DNA of 64,000 nucleotides from Chaenocephalus aceratus (GCA_023974075.1 JAMFTG010000587.1:1-64000), one strand, 5' to 3'; numbered from the stretch's first letter, positions 32,135-42,480 are shown. Notes: generated from the letters alone by a model not told the origin. A program made the numbers and translations.

Positions 32135-32461
32135 CTCTAATTGTTCACAATGAGTGAAAGGATGGCCTGCATGTGGCATTTCCCTCCGCGTGCAGTTTAG
32201 CGGTATCTGTCAGCGAGAGACAGGGCCACTGCAGAGAGGAATTTATCCAGGAGACGTGGGCCTCGGGGGTGAACTCCGTCGGGAACATGGTGGTGATCAC
32301 CACCAGGATGCAGTGGTTCAGGATCTGCAGGGAAACAATTGAAAAGCAAATTGAAAAAAAATCATAAAACCACATTTAATTTCACTGTAACAGAAGAGTT
32401 GTTATTTTTTACTTCATTCCCGTGTCGCTGAAAATCATGCTGAATGCAACAGCAGCACACA
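32129..32461 (-). pseudogene. hba: Alpha-globin remnant: exon 3, 3' UTR and 3' end of intron 2
   Basis: On the minus strand an acceptor (tttccctgcag, ending at 32325) precedes exon 3 from 32324: ILNHCILVVITTMFP, then TEFTPEAHVS, then in the next frame DKFLSAVALSLADRYR and a stop at 32199-32197. Alpha-globin exon 3 should be 129 nt; here it is 128, with one base missing in the codon between Ser and Asp (tcctgg at about 32247). This breaks the frame and removes the conserved C-terminal Tyr-Arg. The 3' UTR is about 60 nt with AATAAA at 32134-32129. Upstream only about 136 bp of intron 2 remain; from 32462 the sequence is the repeated tRNA-cluster unit. Exons 1 and 2 are absent, so no haemoglobin chain can be made. 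The residues resemble notothenioid adult alpha chains. Confidence 0.9.
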
Positions 32462-32728
32462 TTGTGTGTATAAACAAGATTTTGTTAATCTAGATGTATC
32501 TGATGCCCACTGGTAGATATCTATATAAAGAACGGTATTTGAGAAAATCATAATTTATAGAGGTTGGGTGTTCCTAAAAGCACCTATTTCACTTTCTAGT
32601 GACAAATTGAAGCCTAAACGAAAGACTCTCTAGTCTAGAGCATAGGAAAAATATTTGGTTATAATAACAGAAACATTTAGAAAATTCAAGAGTAATGGCT
32701 ATTGTTTTTGATATTGTTGCCATTTTGT

Positions 32729-32822
32729 GCTCCAGTGGTGCATTCGGTCAGCGCGCGGTACTTATAAGACAGTAACCTGCAGAGTGATGCCGAGGTTGTG
32801 AGTTCAAGCCTCACCTGGAGCA
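32729..32822 (+). tRNA. tRNA-Ile (TAT), intron-containing
   Basis: GCTCCAG acceptor 5' arm pairs with CTGGAGC at the 3' end; the T-arm GTGAG..CTCAC with TTCAAGC is intact. Anticodon loop CTTATAA carries TAT followed by an intron of about 20 nt, as usual for this isoacceptor. The D-arm reads gtgcattcgg where sister copies have gcgcaatcgg, so this copy may be impaired. Confidence 0.85.
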
Positions 32823-33069
32823 GAGAAGTTTAGCTTTTCTAGTCATCTGCACGCAACATGAAAGTTTAAAAAGGTGTTGGGGCTGCCGGATTCGGCACCC
32901 CCACTTTAACTTGGTCCTAGATAGTCGTACTGTCACCAAAATCAGACTGGTGTTTGCTGTTCACCTTTAGTTTGTGCACACAGAAACATTTGACTCTGGG
33001 CTCAGCAGGTGAGAACCTAAAGAGGGGCTCCACATGAGGCAGACCAGGTGTTGGTGCACACGTAAGATA

Positions 33070-33141
33070 GGCGCTGTAGCTTAGTGGTAAAGCGCCTGTC
33101 TCGTAAACAGGAGATCCTGGGTCCAAATCCCAGCAGTGCCT
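33070..33141 (+). tRNA. tRNA-Thr (CGT), recombinant with a Thr(TGT) gene
   Basis: GGCGCTG pairs with CAGTGCC; anticodon stem CCTGT/ACAGG encloses CTCGTAA. The upstream flank (gtgcacacgtaa) is that of other Thr(CGT) genes, while the T-loop (gtccaaat) and downstream flank (tctttgttccagaaaacat) match the Thr(TGT) gene at 40120. It thus looks like a CGT/TGT crossover product. Confidence 0.88.
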
Positions 33142-33484
33142 CTTTGTTCCAGAAAACATCTCTTGAAATCTGTGCTACATTCACCTCAGAAGTAAGGGTT
33201 TTAGTTTGGGAGGAGAAACGGCCATTCCCAATGTGATTGATGAACCCTCGCAGATGATCTGATGTCACCTGGTAAATACCTGCGAGTGCAAGATCTCAAA
33301 AGTATAAATACAATGAGACAGCACTTTGTGACACATCCTATTACTTTGATGACGAATGTTAAATACAGAAGTGGATTTGGGACTTTTTATATTATATATT
33401 ATTTGCAGCCTGATAATAATTTTTTTGTGGAAGAATGAAAGGAAACAGCTGAGCCCATAACTGAGACGAACACCTTCTGAAAGT

Positions 33485-33557
33485 GGTGCTGTGGCTTAGT
33501 TGGTAAAGCGCCTGTCTAGTAAACAGGAGATCCTGGGTCCAAATCCCAGCAGTGCCT
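33485..33557 (+). tRNA. tRNA-Thr (AGT)
   Basis: GGTGCTG/CAGTGCC acceptor stem with two G-T pairs; anticodon loop CTAGTAA. Intact D-arm (gcttagttggtaaagc) and T-arm. 73 nt. Confidence 0.9.
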
Positions 33558-33729
33558 CTTTGTTACAGAGAGCATCTTTTAAGATAAACCTCTCATCGTT
33601 CCCATGTTCAATTACATGGAACAGTAAATGTTTGGTATAGTTTGTGCTTCAAAATGGCTTGGATTAAGGTTTAAAGTTGACTGTTATCCACCTCTGAAGT
33701 AATGGATGGATTAGTTTGTGTGTATAAAG

Positions 33730-34431
33730 TTATTGTACTTGGCCCGAAGAATCTACGAAACAAATTATCTAAAGATATACTAACTATGGATGGCATTAAT
33801 TTGGCCTCCAGTGAGACTATAAGGAATCTTGGCGTTATATTTGATCAGGATTTATCCTTTAACGCCCACATAAAATCAATATCAAGGACCGCCTACTTCC
33901 ATCTACGTAACATTGCAAAAATCAGGCATATCTTGCCTCAAAACGATGCAGAGAAACTAGTCCATGCATTTGTTACTTCCAGGCTGGATTATTGTAACTC
34001 TTTATTATCAGGGAGTACCAAGAAGTCAGTCAAGTGGCTTCAGCTGATTCAAAATGCTGCGGCTCGTGTACTAACCAGAGTTAGGAAAAGGGACCACATT
34101 ACTCCTGTTCTGGCTGCCTTACACTGGCTCCCTATAGAACACAGGATAGAATTTAAAATTCTTCTTCTCGCCTATAAAGCCCTTAATGGGCAGGCGCCAT
34201 CTTACCTTAAAGAACTCATTATACCCTACTGTCCTACTAGGGCATTGCGTTCCAAGAATGCAGGGTTGTTGGTTGTTCCTAGAGTATCTAAAAGTACAAT
34301 GGGAGCCAGAGCCTTTTCTTATCAAGCTCCACATTTGTGGAATCAGCTTCCAGTTTGTGTTCGGGCGGCAGACACCCTATCCGTTTTTAAGAGTGCGCTT
34401 AAGACCTTCCTTTTTGATAAAGCTTATAGTT
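33730..34431 (+). pseudogene. LINE RT C-terminal fragment, tandem copy 1
   Basis: Open frame up to 34442 with the post-catalytic RT region of an L2/Rex-like LINE: ETIRNLGVIFDQDLSFNAHI, RLDYCNSLLSG, LQLIQNAAARVL, HWLPIEHRIEFKILLL, LWNQLPVCVR. The catalytic YADD part is missing (5'-truncated insertion). It lacks the LINE 3' tail because a 728-bp tandem duplication begins at 34432. Confidence 0.85.
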
Positions 34432-34762
34432 GGATGGATTAGTTTGTGTGTATAAAGTTATTCTACTTGGCCCGAAGAATCTACGAAACAAATTATCTAA
34501 AGATATACTAACTATGGATGGCATTAATTTGGCCTCCAGTGAGACTATAAGGAATCTTGGTGTTATATTTGATCAGGATTTATCCTTTAACGCCCACATA
34601 AAATCAATTTCAAGGACCGCCTACTTCCATCTACGTAACATTGCAAAAATCAGGCATATCTTGCCTCAAAACGATGCAGAGAAACTAGTCCATGCATTTG
34701 TTACTTCTAGGCTGGATTATTATAACTCTTTATTATCAGGGAGTACCAAGAAGTCAGTCAAG
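34432..34762 (+). pseudogene. LINE RT fragment, tandem copy 2, first part
   Basis: Repeats 33704-34034 with a few substitutions, including the short host spacer ggatggattagtttgtgtgt before the LINE. Interrupted at SKKSVK-equivalent position by the insertion at 34763; resumes at 38741. Confidence 0.88.
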
Positions 34763-35115
34763 TAGAACGCCACTCACTCGCTAACCTCTATGATTCTAAA
34801 ATCCCCTTTGAAGAGAAAGGACGCTGGCGCTGATTGTTCGCCGCTTTTCCGCCTCTGCTACCCTCTTTCACACCAGCTATCATTTTGGAAGTTACCTTGG
34901 ACTTTTTGTAAGTTACTTTGGACTTTTTGTAAGTTACTTTGGACTTCTGCCTCTGCTGCTGTCTGTAACTGGCTGCCCTCACCCATCAAAGTGCCGGGTG
35001 GCTATTTGCTATCTGCTACATCACCTACCTCCTGTCTGTCCCCATCGCACACAACATCCTTGGACTCTCTCTGCCTCCTGCATCTGTTCCGTCCCGCTGT
35101 TCACGTCCTCCTCCC

Positions 35116-36477
35116 ATGTCGTGGATTTTCCTCGTCTCCACGGGAATCATCTACCTCTGTGCAGCTAGCCTGCTAGCCGCGGTCGCCGCTAACCCACTGC
35201 GTCCAGCCTTTCCGCCTGTCATCATGCTGAAATACACCGTCTCACAGCTTCTGTCACTTAATAAATCCTCCATCCCGTTATCCACCTCAGTCATCAGACA
35301 TCTTGGACTCCTCCGTCGACCCCGCTACATCCACCGAAGCACTCGTCGCAGTTTCGTTTACTCTCAGCACGGACAACAATCCATACCATCCATCTGCTCT
35401 ACCCAACACACTGTCGCACACCTGAGGCGTCATCAGAGCGCACCTCCTACTGTTCCTCTTACACTGCACGGAATACCCGGACCGGATTCCACTCCCCTCC
35501 GCCTCCCAACACAACCTGCTCCCCCACATTCCCAGCTCCACAGAATACCCGGAGCGGATTCCACTCCCCTCCGCCTCCCAATACGCATAACAAACCAGTT
35601 TTCCCTACCACCATGCCCCCCACCTCTGCTCCACCACCACCCCCCTTCTCCTCCCCACCCCCGTGTTGCTAACCTGGATAACCTCATACCTCTCCACCCT
35701 GCCACCACCCCTCCAATCCCCCACCTGACCAACTTCGCCCTCCTCAACATCCGGTCACTTACCAACAAAACCCACATCCTTCACGAACAAATTCTGGACA
35801 AATCGATTGACTTCCTTCTGCTCACTGAAACCTGGCAACAACCCAACGACTTCTTCTCCCTCAACCAAACATCACCTCCTGGTTTTAATTACATCACGAA
35901 ACCCCGCCCCTCACGCCGTGGTGGTGGGCTGGCTGTCATCCACAACCAGAACATCCGGATTACAGAACTCACCCTCCCCTCAGTACCATCCTTTGAATTC
36001 CTCGCCTTCAAAGCCCCTCCCTCACTGACAGTTATCCTCATCTACCGGCCCCCCAAACCGGACCACTCCTTCCTCTCTGATCTCACTGAACTCCTCATCA
36101 TTGCTTCATCCCTCTCCCCACGTCTGTTACTCCTTGGTGACTTCAACATCCACTCCCCCACCTGCAAACATGCCTCTGAACTTTCCTCCCTTCTGGACAA
36201 CTTCTCACTTACCCAACATGTCACCTTCCCCACCCATGATAAAGGACACATCCTTGACCTTGTCTGCTCCACCAACCTCCCAGTACTCGACCTCCACCCC
36301 TGCCCCTTTCCCCTCTCTGACCACAAACTTATACAGTTCGCCATCACCTCCCCTGTCCGCTACCCCCCCCCCCTTCCAGGAACATCTCCTTCCGTAACCA
36401 CGCTCTGTCGATCCCCAGCACCTATCCCACCTGCTATCCTCTACTCTCCCCCTGGACTCGAACCTCAGCACACCTGA
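35116..36477 (+). pseudogene. LINE endonuclease ORF part
   Basis: 453 codons. Residues from about 205 form an AP-like endonuclease: FALLNIRSLTNK (motif I), LLLTETWQ (catalytic Glu), RRGGGLAVI, VILIYRPP, LLLLGDFNIHSP (catalytic Asp/Asn), DLVCSTN, LSDHKLIQF (catalytic Asp-His). This nicks target DNA for target-primed reverse transcription. The stop at 36475 interrupts the frame before the RT domain; an intact ORF would continue into it. Confidence 0.88.
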
Positions 36478-38542
36478 TGACCTACTCAATCACCTCAACT
36501 CCACCCTTCTCACCTCCCTCAACAGCCTGGCCCCCCTCAAAAGGAAAACTGTCACCTTTACAACCTCGTCTCCCTGGTTCACCCCTGCACTCCGTAGAAT
36601 GAAACAAACCGGCCGTCAGCTTGAACGCTTAACAAAAAAAATCATCCCTCACAGTTCACCACCAATCCTACAAACTTCATCTCACCACCTACAGAGATGC
36701 CCTCACTGCCGCAAAATCAGCTTACCTCTCCAACATCTTCACCGACCCCTCCCGCAACCCCAGGACCCTCTTCTCCACCGTCAACAAGCTCCTCAAACCC
36801 CGTGCCGACACCCTCACTTCCTCCACTTCCACCTTATGCAGTTCATTCCTCCAGTTTTTCTCGGACAAAATCACTGCCATTAATCACTCCCTATCTGCTT
36901 CTCCAATCTCTCCCTCCTTCTCCCCTGACCTCCCGACTCCCCCTCCCCACGGCCGCCTCTCCCAGTTCACTCTGGTCTCCCCCTCTGAAATTCTCAATCT
37001 GATCAGCTCCTCCAAACCCACTACCTGCTCCCTTGACCCTCTTCCCACCCCTCTACTGAAGTCCTGCCTCCCCGTCCTCTGCCCCTACCTTGTCAACCTC
37101 TTCAACTCCTCCCTGTCCCAAGGAACCGTTCCCTCTGCCTTTAAAACTGCTGCTGTCACTCCCATCCTCAAAAAACCCGGTCTGGATCCCTCATCCCTCA
37201 GTAACTACCGCCCCATCTCCAACCTCCCCTTTCTCTCCAAAACAATAGAACGCATCATCTCCAAACAACTTCACCGCCATCTTCAATCAAATCACCTCTT
37301 CGAACCCCTTCAGTCTGGTTTTCGTCCCCATGACAGCACAGAAACGGCACTCGTCAAGGTCCTCAATGACCTCCTCACCTCTGCTGACACCGGTTCCCTC
37401 AACATCCTCATCCTCCTCGACCTGAGTGCAGCCTTTGATACCGTGAGCCACAACATCCTGCTCACCCGACTCCAAGACATCGGTATCGAAGGTACTGCGC
37501 TCAGGTGGCTCCAGTCATATCTCTCCAGTCATATCTCTCCGACAGATCCCACTTCATCTCCCTCGATAATCACTCCTCTGCCACCGCTACAGTCACCCAA
37601 GGTGTTCCCCAAGGCTCAGTACTCGGCCCCCTCCTCTTCATCATCTACATCCTCCCCCTTGGTCAGATTCTCCGCCACTACAACCTGGACTTCCACTGCT
37701 ACGCCGATGACACTCAAATCTACCTCAGCACCAAATCCCTCCATAACCCCCCCATCACCCACATTGAATCCTATCTGACTGACTTGAAATCCTGGATGCA
37801 AAAAAACTTTCTTAAACTCAACAGCAATAAAACTGAACTCCTCCTCATCGGCTCCAAATCCACCCTCAGTAAAAACCCCAACCTCACACTGACCATCGAT
37901 GGCACCCCTGTTTCCCCCTCAACCCAGGCACGCAACCTCGGGGTTATATTCGATCCCACCCTCTCCCTTGACTCCCACATCCGCCAAGTTGTCAAAATCT
38001 CATTTTTCCATCTCCGCAACATTGCCAAAATCCGTCCCTATCTCACCCGCCCCGCAGCTGAGCGACTCATTCACGCCTTCATCTCCTCCCGCCTCGACTA
38101 CTGTAACTCCCTCCTATACGGCATCAGCTCCACCTCCCTCAGTAGACTCCAGCGTGTTCAGAACGCAGCCGCCAGACTTCTCACCCACACTAAATCATGG
38201 CACCATATCACCCCGGTCCTCAAAGAACTACACTGGCTTCCCGTTACTCACCGCATCAACTACAAACTCCTGGTCCTTACCTATAAAGCCCTCCACCATC
38301 TGGCCCCCCCGTACCTCACTGACCTTCTCATCCCCTACCATCCTCCCCGGACCCTCAGATCCACCTCGGCCGGCCTGCTTTCCACCCCCATTGGCAATCT
38401 CCGGAGCTTTGGAGACAGAGCCTTCTCTGTGGCCGCCCCAAAGCTCTGGAACTCCCTCCCCCAAGACCTCCGTGAGTCCGAGTCCCTCACTCTGTTCCAG
38501 TCCCGCCTCAAAACCCATCTTTTCACCTCTCTCTATCCGTAA
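36478..38542 (+). pseudogene. LINE reverse transcriptase part
   Basis: Pieces in changing frames: about 37140-37510 encode the early RT blocks (TPILKKPGLDP, NYRPISNLPFLSK, LLDLSAAFDTVSHNILLTRL, motif A). After a 14-bp tandem duplication at about 37510-37537 the frame 37505-38542 continues: TQGVPQGSVLGPLLFIIYI (motif B), CYADDTQIY (catalytic), FLKLNSNKTELLLIG, RLDYCNSLLYG, HWLPVTHRINYK, LWNSLPQDLR, ending FQSRLKTHLFTSLYP. Most of the RT is conserved; the inactivating lesions are few, so the insertion is fairly young. Confidence 0.88.
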
Positions 38543-38740
38543 AACACCCCCCCACTCATTTTCGACCTCCTCCTGACTGCCACTGTGTTTTGTTTTGTTG
38601 TTTTTGTTGTTTTTCTTAGTCTGTTGTCTACCTGCCCCAGTCTATCTACCCCCCCCCCCCCCCCCCCCCCCCCCCTCATATTGTAAAGCGTCTTTGGGTA
38701 CTATAAAAGCGCTATATAAATCCAATATATTATTATTATT

Positions 38741-39478
38741 AAGGGGCTTCAGCTGATTCAAAATGCTGCGGCTCGTGTACTAACCAGAGTTAGGAAAAGG
38801 GACCACATTACTCCTGTTCTGGCTGCCTTACACTGGCTCCCTATAGAACACAGGATAGAATTTAAAATTCTTCTTCTCGCCTATAAAGCCCTTAATGGGC
38901 AGGCGCCATCTTACCTTAAATAACTCATTATACCCTACTGTCCTACTAGGGCATTGCGTTCCAAGAATGCAGGGTTGTTGGTTGTTCCTAGAATCTTTAA
39001 AAGTACAATGGGAGCCAGAGCCTTTTCTTATCAAGCTCCACATTTGTGGAATCAGCTTCCAGTTTGTGTTCGGGCGGCAGACACCCTATCCGTTTTTAAG
39101 AGTGCGCTTAAGACCTTCCTTTTTGATAAAGCTTATAGTTAGGACTGATTAGATTCAGCCCCTAGTTTTGCTGATATAGGCTTAGTCTGTCGGGGGACAT
39201 CTTACTTCTTCCTTCTCTCTGTCTATACCTGTGTACTCTCATGTTCCGATTAACCCAGCTTGCCCACATGTCTTTCTTGTTGGTGTCTATATACGCTGGG
39301 ATCCGGAGTCATGGATGATCCTGCGGTCCTGTGTCCTGGATCGCGAGCGCTGGATCTTGAGTCGGGGCTTTGGTCCTGGATCATCGGTCCTGGATGGATA
39401 TCCTCGTGGATTCATCTTCCTATTATACACACATGCATTTCCAAACATTTGGACTACCTATGTTGCAAATGTATTATG
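38741..39478 (+). pseudogene. LINE RT fragment, tandem copy 2, second part and 3' tail
   Basis: Continues copy 2 (LQLIQNAAARVL ... FDKAYS) with one in-frame stop where copy 1 has Lys (cttaaataactc), then a 3' region to about 39478 that directly truncates the tRNA-Ile of unit B. Confidence 0.85.
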
Positions 39479-39548
39479 GCGCGGTACTTATAAGACAGTG
39501 ACCTGCAGAGTGATGCCGAGGTTGTGAGTTCAAGCCTCACCTGGAGCA
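39479..39548 (+). pseudogene. 5'-truncated tRNA-Ile (TAT)
   Basis: Begins at gcgcggtacttataag: the acceptor 5' strand and most of the D-arm are missing and replaced by LINE 3' sequence. Anticodon, intron, T-arm and 3' acceptor strand (CTGGAGCA) remain. Confidence 0.85.
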
Positions 39549-39794
39549 GGGAATTTTAGCTTTCTAGTCATCTGCACGCAACATGAAAGTTTAAAAAGGT
39601 GTTGGTGCTGCCGGATTCGGCACCCCCACTTTAACTTTGTCCTAGATAGTCGTACTGTCACCAAAATCAGACTGGTGTTTGCTGTTCACCTGTAGTTTGT
39701 GCACACAGAAATATTTGACTCTGGGCTCAGCAGGTGAGAAACTAAAGAGGGGCTCCACATGAGGCAGACCAGGTGTTGGTGCACAGGTAACATA

Positions 39795-39866
39795 GGCGCT
39801 GTGGCTTAGTAGTAAAGCGCCTGTCTCGTAAACAGGAGATCCTGGGTTCAAATCCCAGCAGTGCCT
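39795..39866 (+). tRNA. tRNA-Thr (CGT)
   Basis: GGCGCTG/CAGTGCC acceptor; loop CTCGTAA; T-loop gttcaaat. D-loop reads ttagtagtaaagc (tag for tgg in sister copies), so the GG of the D-loop is altered and function may be reduced. Confidence 0.85.
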
Positions 39867-40119
39867 CTTTGATACAGAGAATATCTCTACATTACTGAAT
39901 GCAATTTGCAATGTCGACCAAAAAAGGTTAGTTTCACATCCCACCACAGTCCACACAATCACCTCCAACATTGCGCAGGTAAAAGTGCACTCTGGATCAT
40001 TCTTTTAAACAAAGTCTCTTTATATTCAGCGTTACTCACCTAACATCATTGTGTGGATCTGCAGGCTTTAAAAAGTGAGTGAAATCAACTTCCTTTTAAC
40101 AAAAAACATTTGCAAAGTA

Positions 40120-40192
40120 GGCGCTGTAGCTTAGCGGTCAAAACGCCTGTCTTGTAAACAGGAGATCCTGGGTCCAAATCCCAGCAGTGCCT
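40120..40192 (+). tRNA. tRNA-Thr (TGT)
   Basis: GGCGCTG/CAGTGCC; loop CTTGTAA. The D-arm 3' side reads caaaacgcc where the copy at 57191 has caaagcgcc, weakening the stem. Confidence 0.85.
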
Positions 40193-40537
40193 CTTTGTTC
40201 CAGAAAACATCTCTTGAAATCTGTGCTACATTCACCTCAGAAGTAAGGGTTTTAGTTTGGGAGGAGAAACGGCCATTCCCAATGTGATTGATGAACCCTC
40301 GCAGATGATCTGATGTCACCTGGTAAATACCTGCGAGTGCAAGATCTCAAAAGTATAAATACAATGAGACAGCACTTTGTGACACATCCTATTACCTTGA
40401 TGACGAATGTTAAATACAGAAGTGGATTTGGGACTTTTTATATTATATATATTATTTGCAGCCTGATAATAATTTTTTTGTGGAAGAATGAAAGGAAACA
40501 GCTGAGCCCATAACTGAGAAGAACAACTTCTGAAAAT

Positions 40538-40609
40538 GGTGCTGTGGCTTAACGGTAAAGCGCCTGTCTAGTAAACAGGAGATCCTGGGTCCAAATCCCA
40601 GCAGTGCCT
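40538..40609 (+). tRNA. tRNA-Thr (AGT)
   Basis: Loop CTAGTAA, acceptor GGTGCTG/CAGTGCC. D-loop ttaacggtaaagc is one base shorter than the copy at 33485. Downstream flank matches that copy for about 160 bp. Confidence 0.87.
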
Positions 40610-41033
40610 CTTTGTTACAGAGAGCATCTTTTAAGATAAACCTCTCATCGTTCCCATGTTCAATTACATGGAACAGTAAATGTTTGGTATAGTTTGTGCT
40701 TCAAAATGGCTTGGATTAAGGTTTAAAGTTGACTGTTATCCACCTCTGAAGTAATGGATGGATTAGTTTGTGTGTATAAACTCGATTTTGTTATCTAGAT
40801 TTATCTGATGCCCACTGGTAAATATCTATATAAAGAACGATATTTGAGAATATCATAATTTATAGAGGTTGGGTGTTCCTAAAAGCACCCATTTCACTTT
40901 CTAGTGACAAAGTAAAGCCTCAACGAAAGACTCTCTAGTCTAGAGCATAGGAGAGTGTTTGGTTATAATAACAGACACATTTAGAAAATTCAAGAGTAAT
41001 GGCCTATTGTTTTTGATATTATTGCCATTTTGT

Positions 41034-41127
41034 GCTCCAGTGGCGCAATCGGTCAGCGCGCGGTACTTATAAGACAGTGACCTGCAGAGTGATGCCGAGG
41101 TTGTGAGTTCAAGCCTCACCTGGAGCA
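41034..41127 (+). tRNA. tRNA-Ile (TAT), intron-containing
   Basis: The best-preserved Ile copy: GCTCCAG/CTGGAGC, D-arm gcgcaatcggtcagcgc, anticodon TAT with an intron of about 20 nt, intact T-arm. 94 nt unspliced. Confidence 0.93.
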
Positions 41128-41351
41128 GGGAATTTGAGCTTTTCTAGTCATCTGCACGCAACATGAAAGTTTAAAAAGGTGTTGGTGCTGCCGGATTCGG
41201 CACCCCCACTTTAACTTGGTCCTAGATAGTCGTACTGTCACCAAAATAAGACTGATGTTTGCTGTTCATCTGTAGTTTGTGCACACAGAAACATTTGACT
41301 CTGGGCTCAGCAGGTGAGAAACTAAAGAGGGGCTTCCACATGAGGCAGACC

Positions 41352-41421
41352 AGGTGTTGGTGCACACGTAACAAAGGTGTTGGTGCACACGTAACATAGG
41401 TGCTGGTGCACACGTAACTTA
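41352..41421. repeat. Short tandem repeat upstream of tRNA-Thr
   Basis: Three units of about 23 bp (ggtgttggtgcacacgtaac). Other Thr(CGT) copies have a single unit in the same place. Confidence 0.85.
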
Positions 41422-41493
41422 GGTGCTGTGGCTTAGTGGTAAAGCGCCTGTCTCGTAAACAGGAGATCCTGGGTTCAAATCCCAGCAGTGCCT
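41422..41493 (+). tRNA. tRNA-Thr (CGT)
   Basis: GGTGCTG/CAGTGCC, loop CTCGTAA, T-loop gttcaaat; all arms intact. Downstream 200 bp (to about 41700) match 57591-57800, where a further Thr gene follows; here that next gene is replaced by repeat DNA. Confidence 0.9.
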
Positions 41494-41699
41494 CTTTGAT
41501 ACAGAGATTATCTCCAAATTACAAGACTACCCAAGAAGTTAGTTTCACATCCCACCACAAAAGTGGCCTCTTCAATGTTCTTTCAAACAAAGTTATGTTT
41601 ATATTCAGAGTTACTCACCCAAACTCATTGTGAGGATGTATAGGGTTTAAAAAAGAGTCAAATCAATTTCCTTTTAGCAAAAAAACTGTTGCAAAGCTG

Positions 41700-42480
41700 A
41701 GTGTTTTTGATCTAGTACTTTTTTAGTGGGAATGCTGTTTACAGCATTCCAACTAACTGTTCTTCTACGGACACACATTCAAGCCCCCAGTGTTCATGTA
41801 TCATTTCAATCTAAATTCTTCACTTTCTTCTTACACATTTCATTTCAATCTAAATTACTCACTTTCTTCTTACACATTTCATTTTAATCTAAATGATTCA
41901 CTTTCTTCTTACACATTACATTTCAGCATAGCAGTTTAGCGTCAGCTTTTCAGCATAAAGCATTCCCACTAGCAATTTCTTCAGGAATTGCATTCTCTAG
42001 TTATTTAGTTGGAATGCTGTTAACAGCATTCCAACTAACTGTTCTTCTACGGACGCATTTTTATTATTATTATTCCGCCGGTATTTTGGCCCTCTTCTTC
42101 TCCCGCATTGAACATCGCAGAAACTCCGTTCAAACATCAAAACGGTCAGCTCGGTCGGGAATCGATGGCTATTACTTTTCTCATTCATAACTTTCATAAT
42201 TCAAGAGATACATCCCATAATACATCAAATCTTTAACATTGAAGTCAATGGGGGAAATCTTCAGACTTCAACAAATCTTCATGCGATTCAACTGCTAACT
42301 GTTCATTCATACTTTCAATCAGAAACCTCATTCCAACTTTAACATGTTACAAATCTTTCTGACATTATTCGTGTAAAACAACTTTTAAATCTGATTCTTA
42401 CTTTTAGAGATATTAACATTTGTTCAGACCTTGTTTTAGAGGTTTTATTCACATTTTAACATTAACTAGAGTGCGTGATG
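41700..42480. repeat. Palindrome-bearing repeat with 39-bp tandem array
   Basis: A 34-bp near-palindrome at 41723-41756 and a perfect 34-bp palindrome at 42005-42038 (TTAGTTGGAATGCTGTT plus its complement) bracket the stretch; both are followed by the same ctgttcttctacggac. Between them about three units of 39 bp (catttcaatctaaattctt, cactttcttcttacacattt) run at 41802-41925. Family unknown. Confidence 0.75.

Larger units (their letters stand above)
32462..33729 (+). repeat. tRNA-cluster unit A
   Basis: First copy of a duplicated unit containing tRNA-Ile(TAT), a Thr(CGT) chimera and Thr(AGT). Its left border is where similarity to the spacer at about 40768-40960 (tgtgtataaac ... tctgatgcccactggta) begins, and this border coincides with loss of globin sequence. 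The right border is the insertion point of the LINE fragment at about 33729. Confidence 0.8.
34763..38740 (+). mobile_element. Nearly full-length L2/Rex-like non-LTR retrotransposon
   Basis: About 4.0 kb, inserted into the LINE fragment, with AAG at both borders. C/T-rich GC-rich plus strand, unlike its surroundings. It has a leader, an apurinic endonuclease domain, an RT domain and a 3' UTR with a run of about 28 C (38650-38678), then agcgctatataaatccaata and (ATT)n as tail. Frame breaks at several points make it inactive as sequenced. Confidence 0.9.

Noticed and set aside
32145..32375. 76-codon minus-strand ORF as an intact gene
   Set aside because: It is globin exon 3 read through the one-base deletion; residues after the Ser are out of frame.
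35116..35700. N-terminal 200 residues of the LINE frame as a separate host gene
   Set aside because: Low-complexity Pro/Ser/Thr/His-rich leader in continuous frame with the LINE endonuclease; part of the element.
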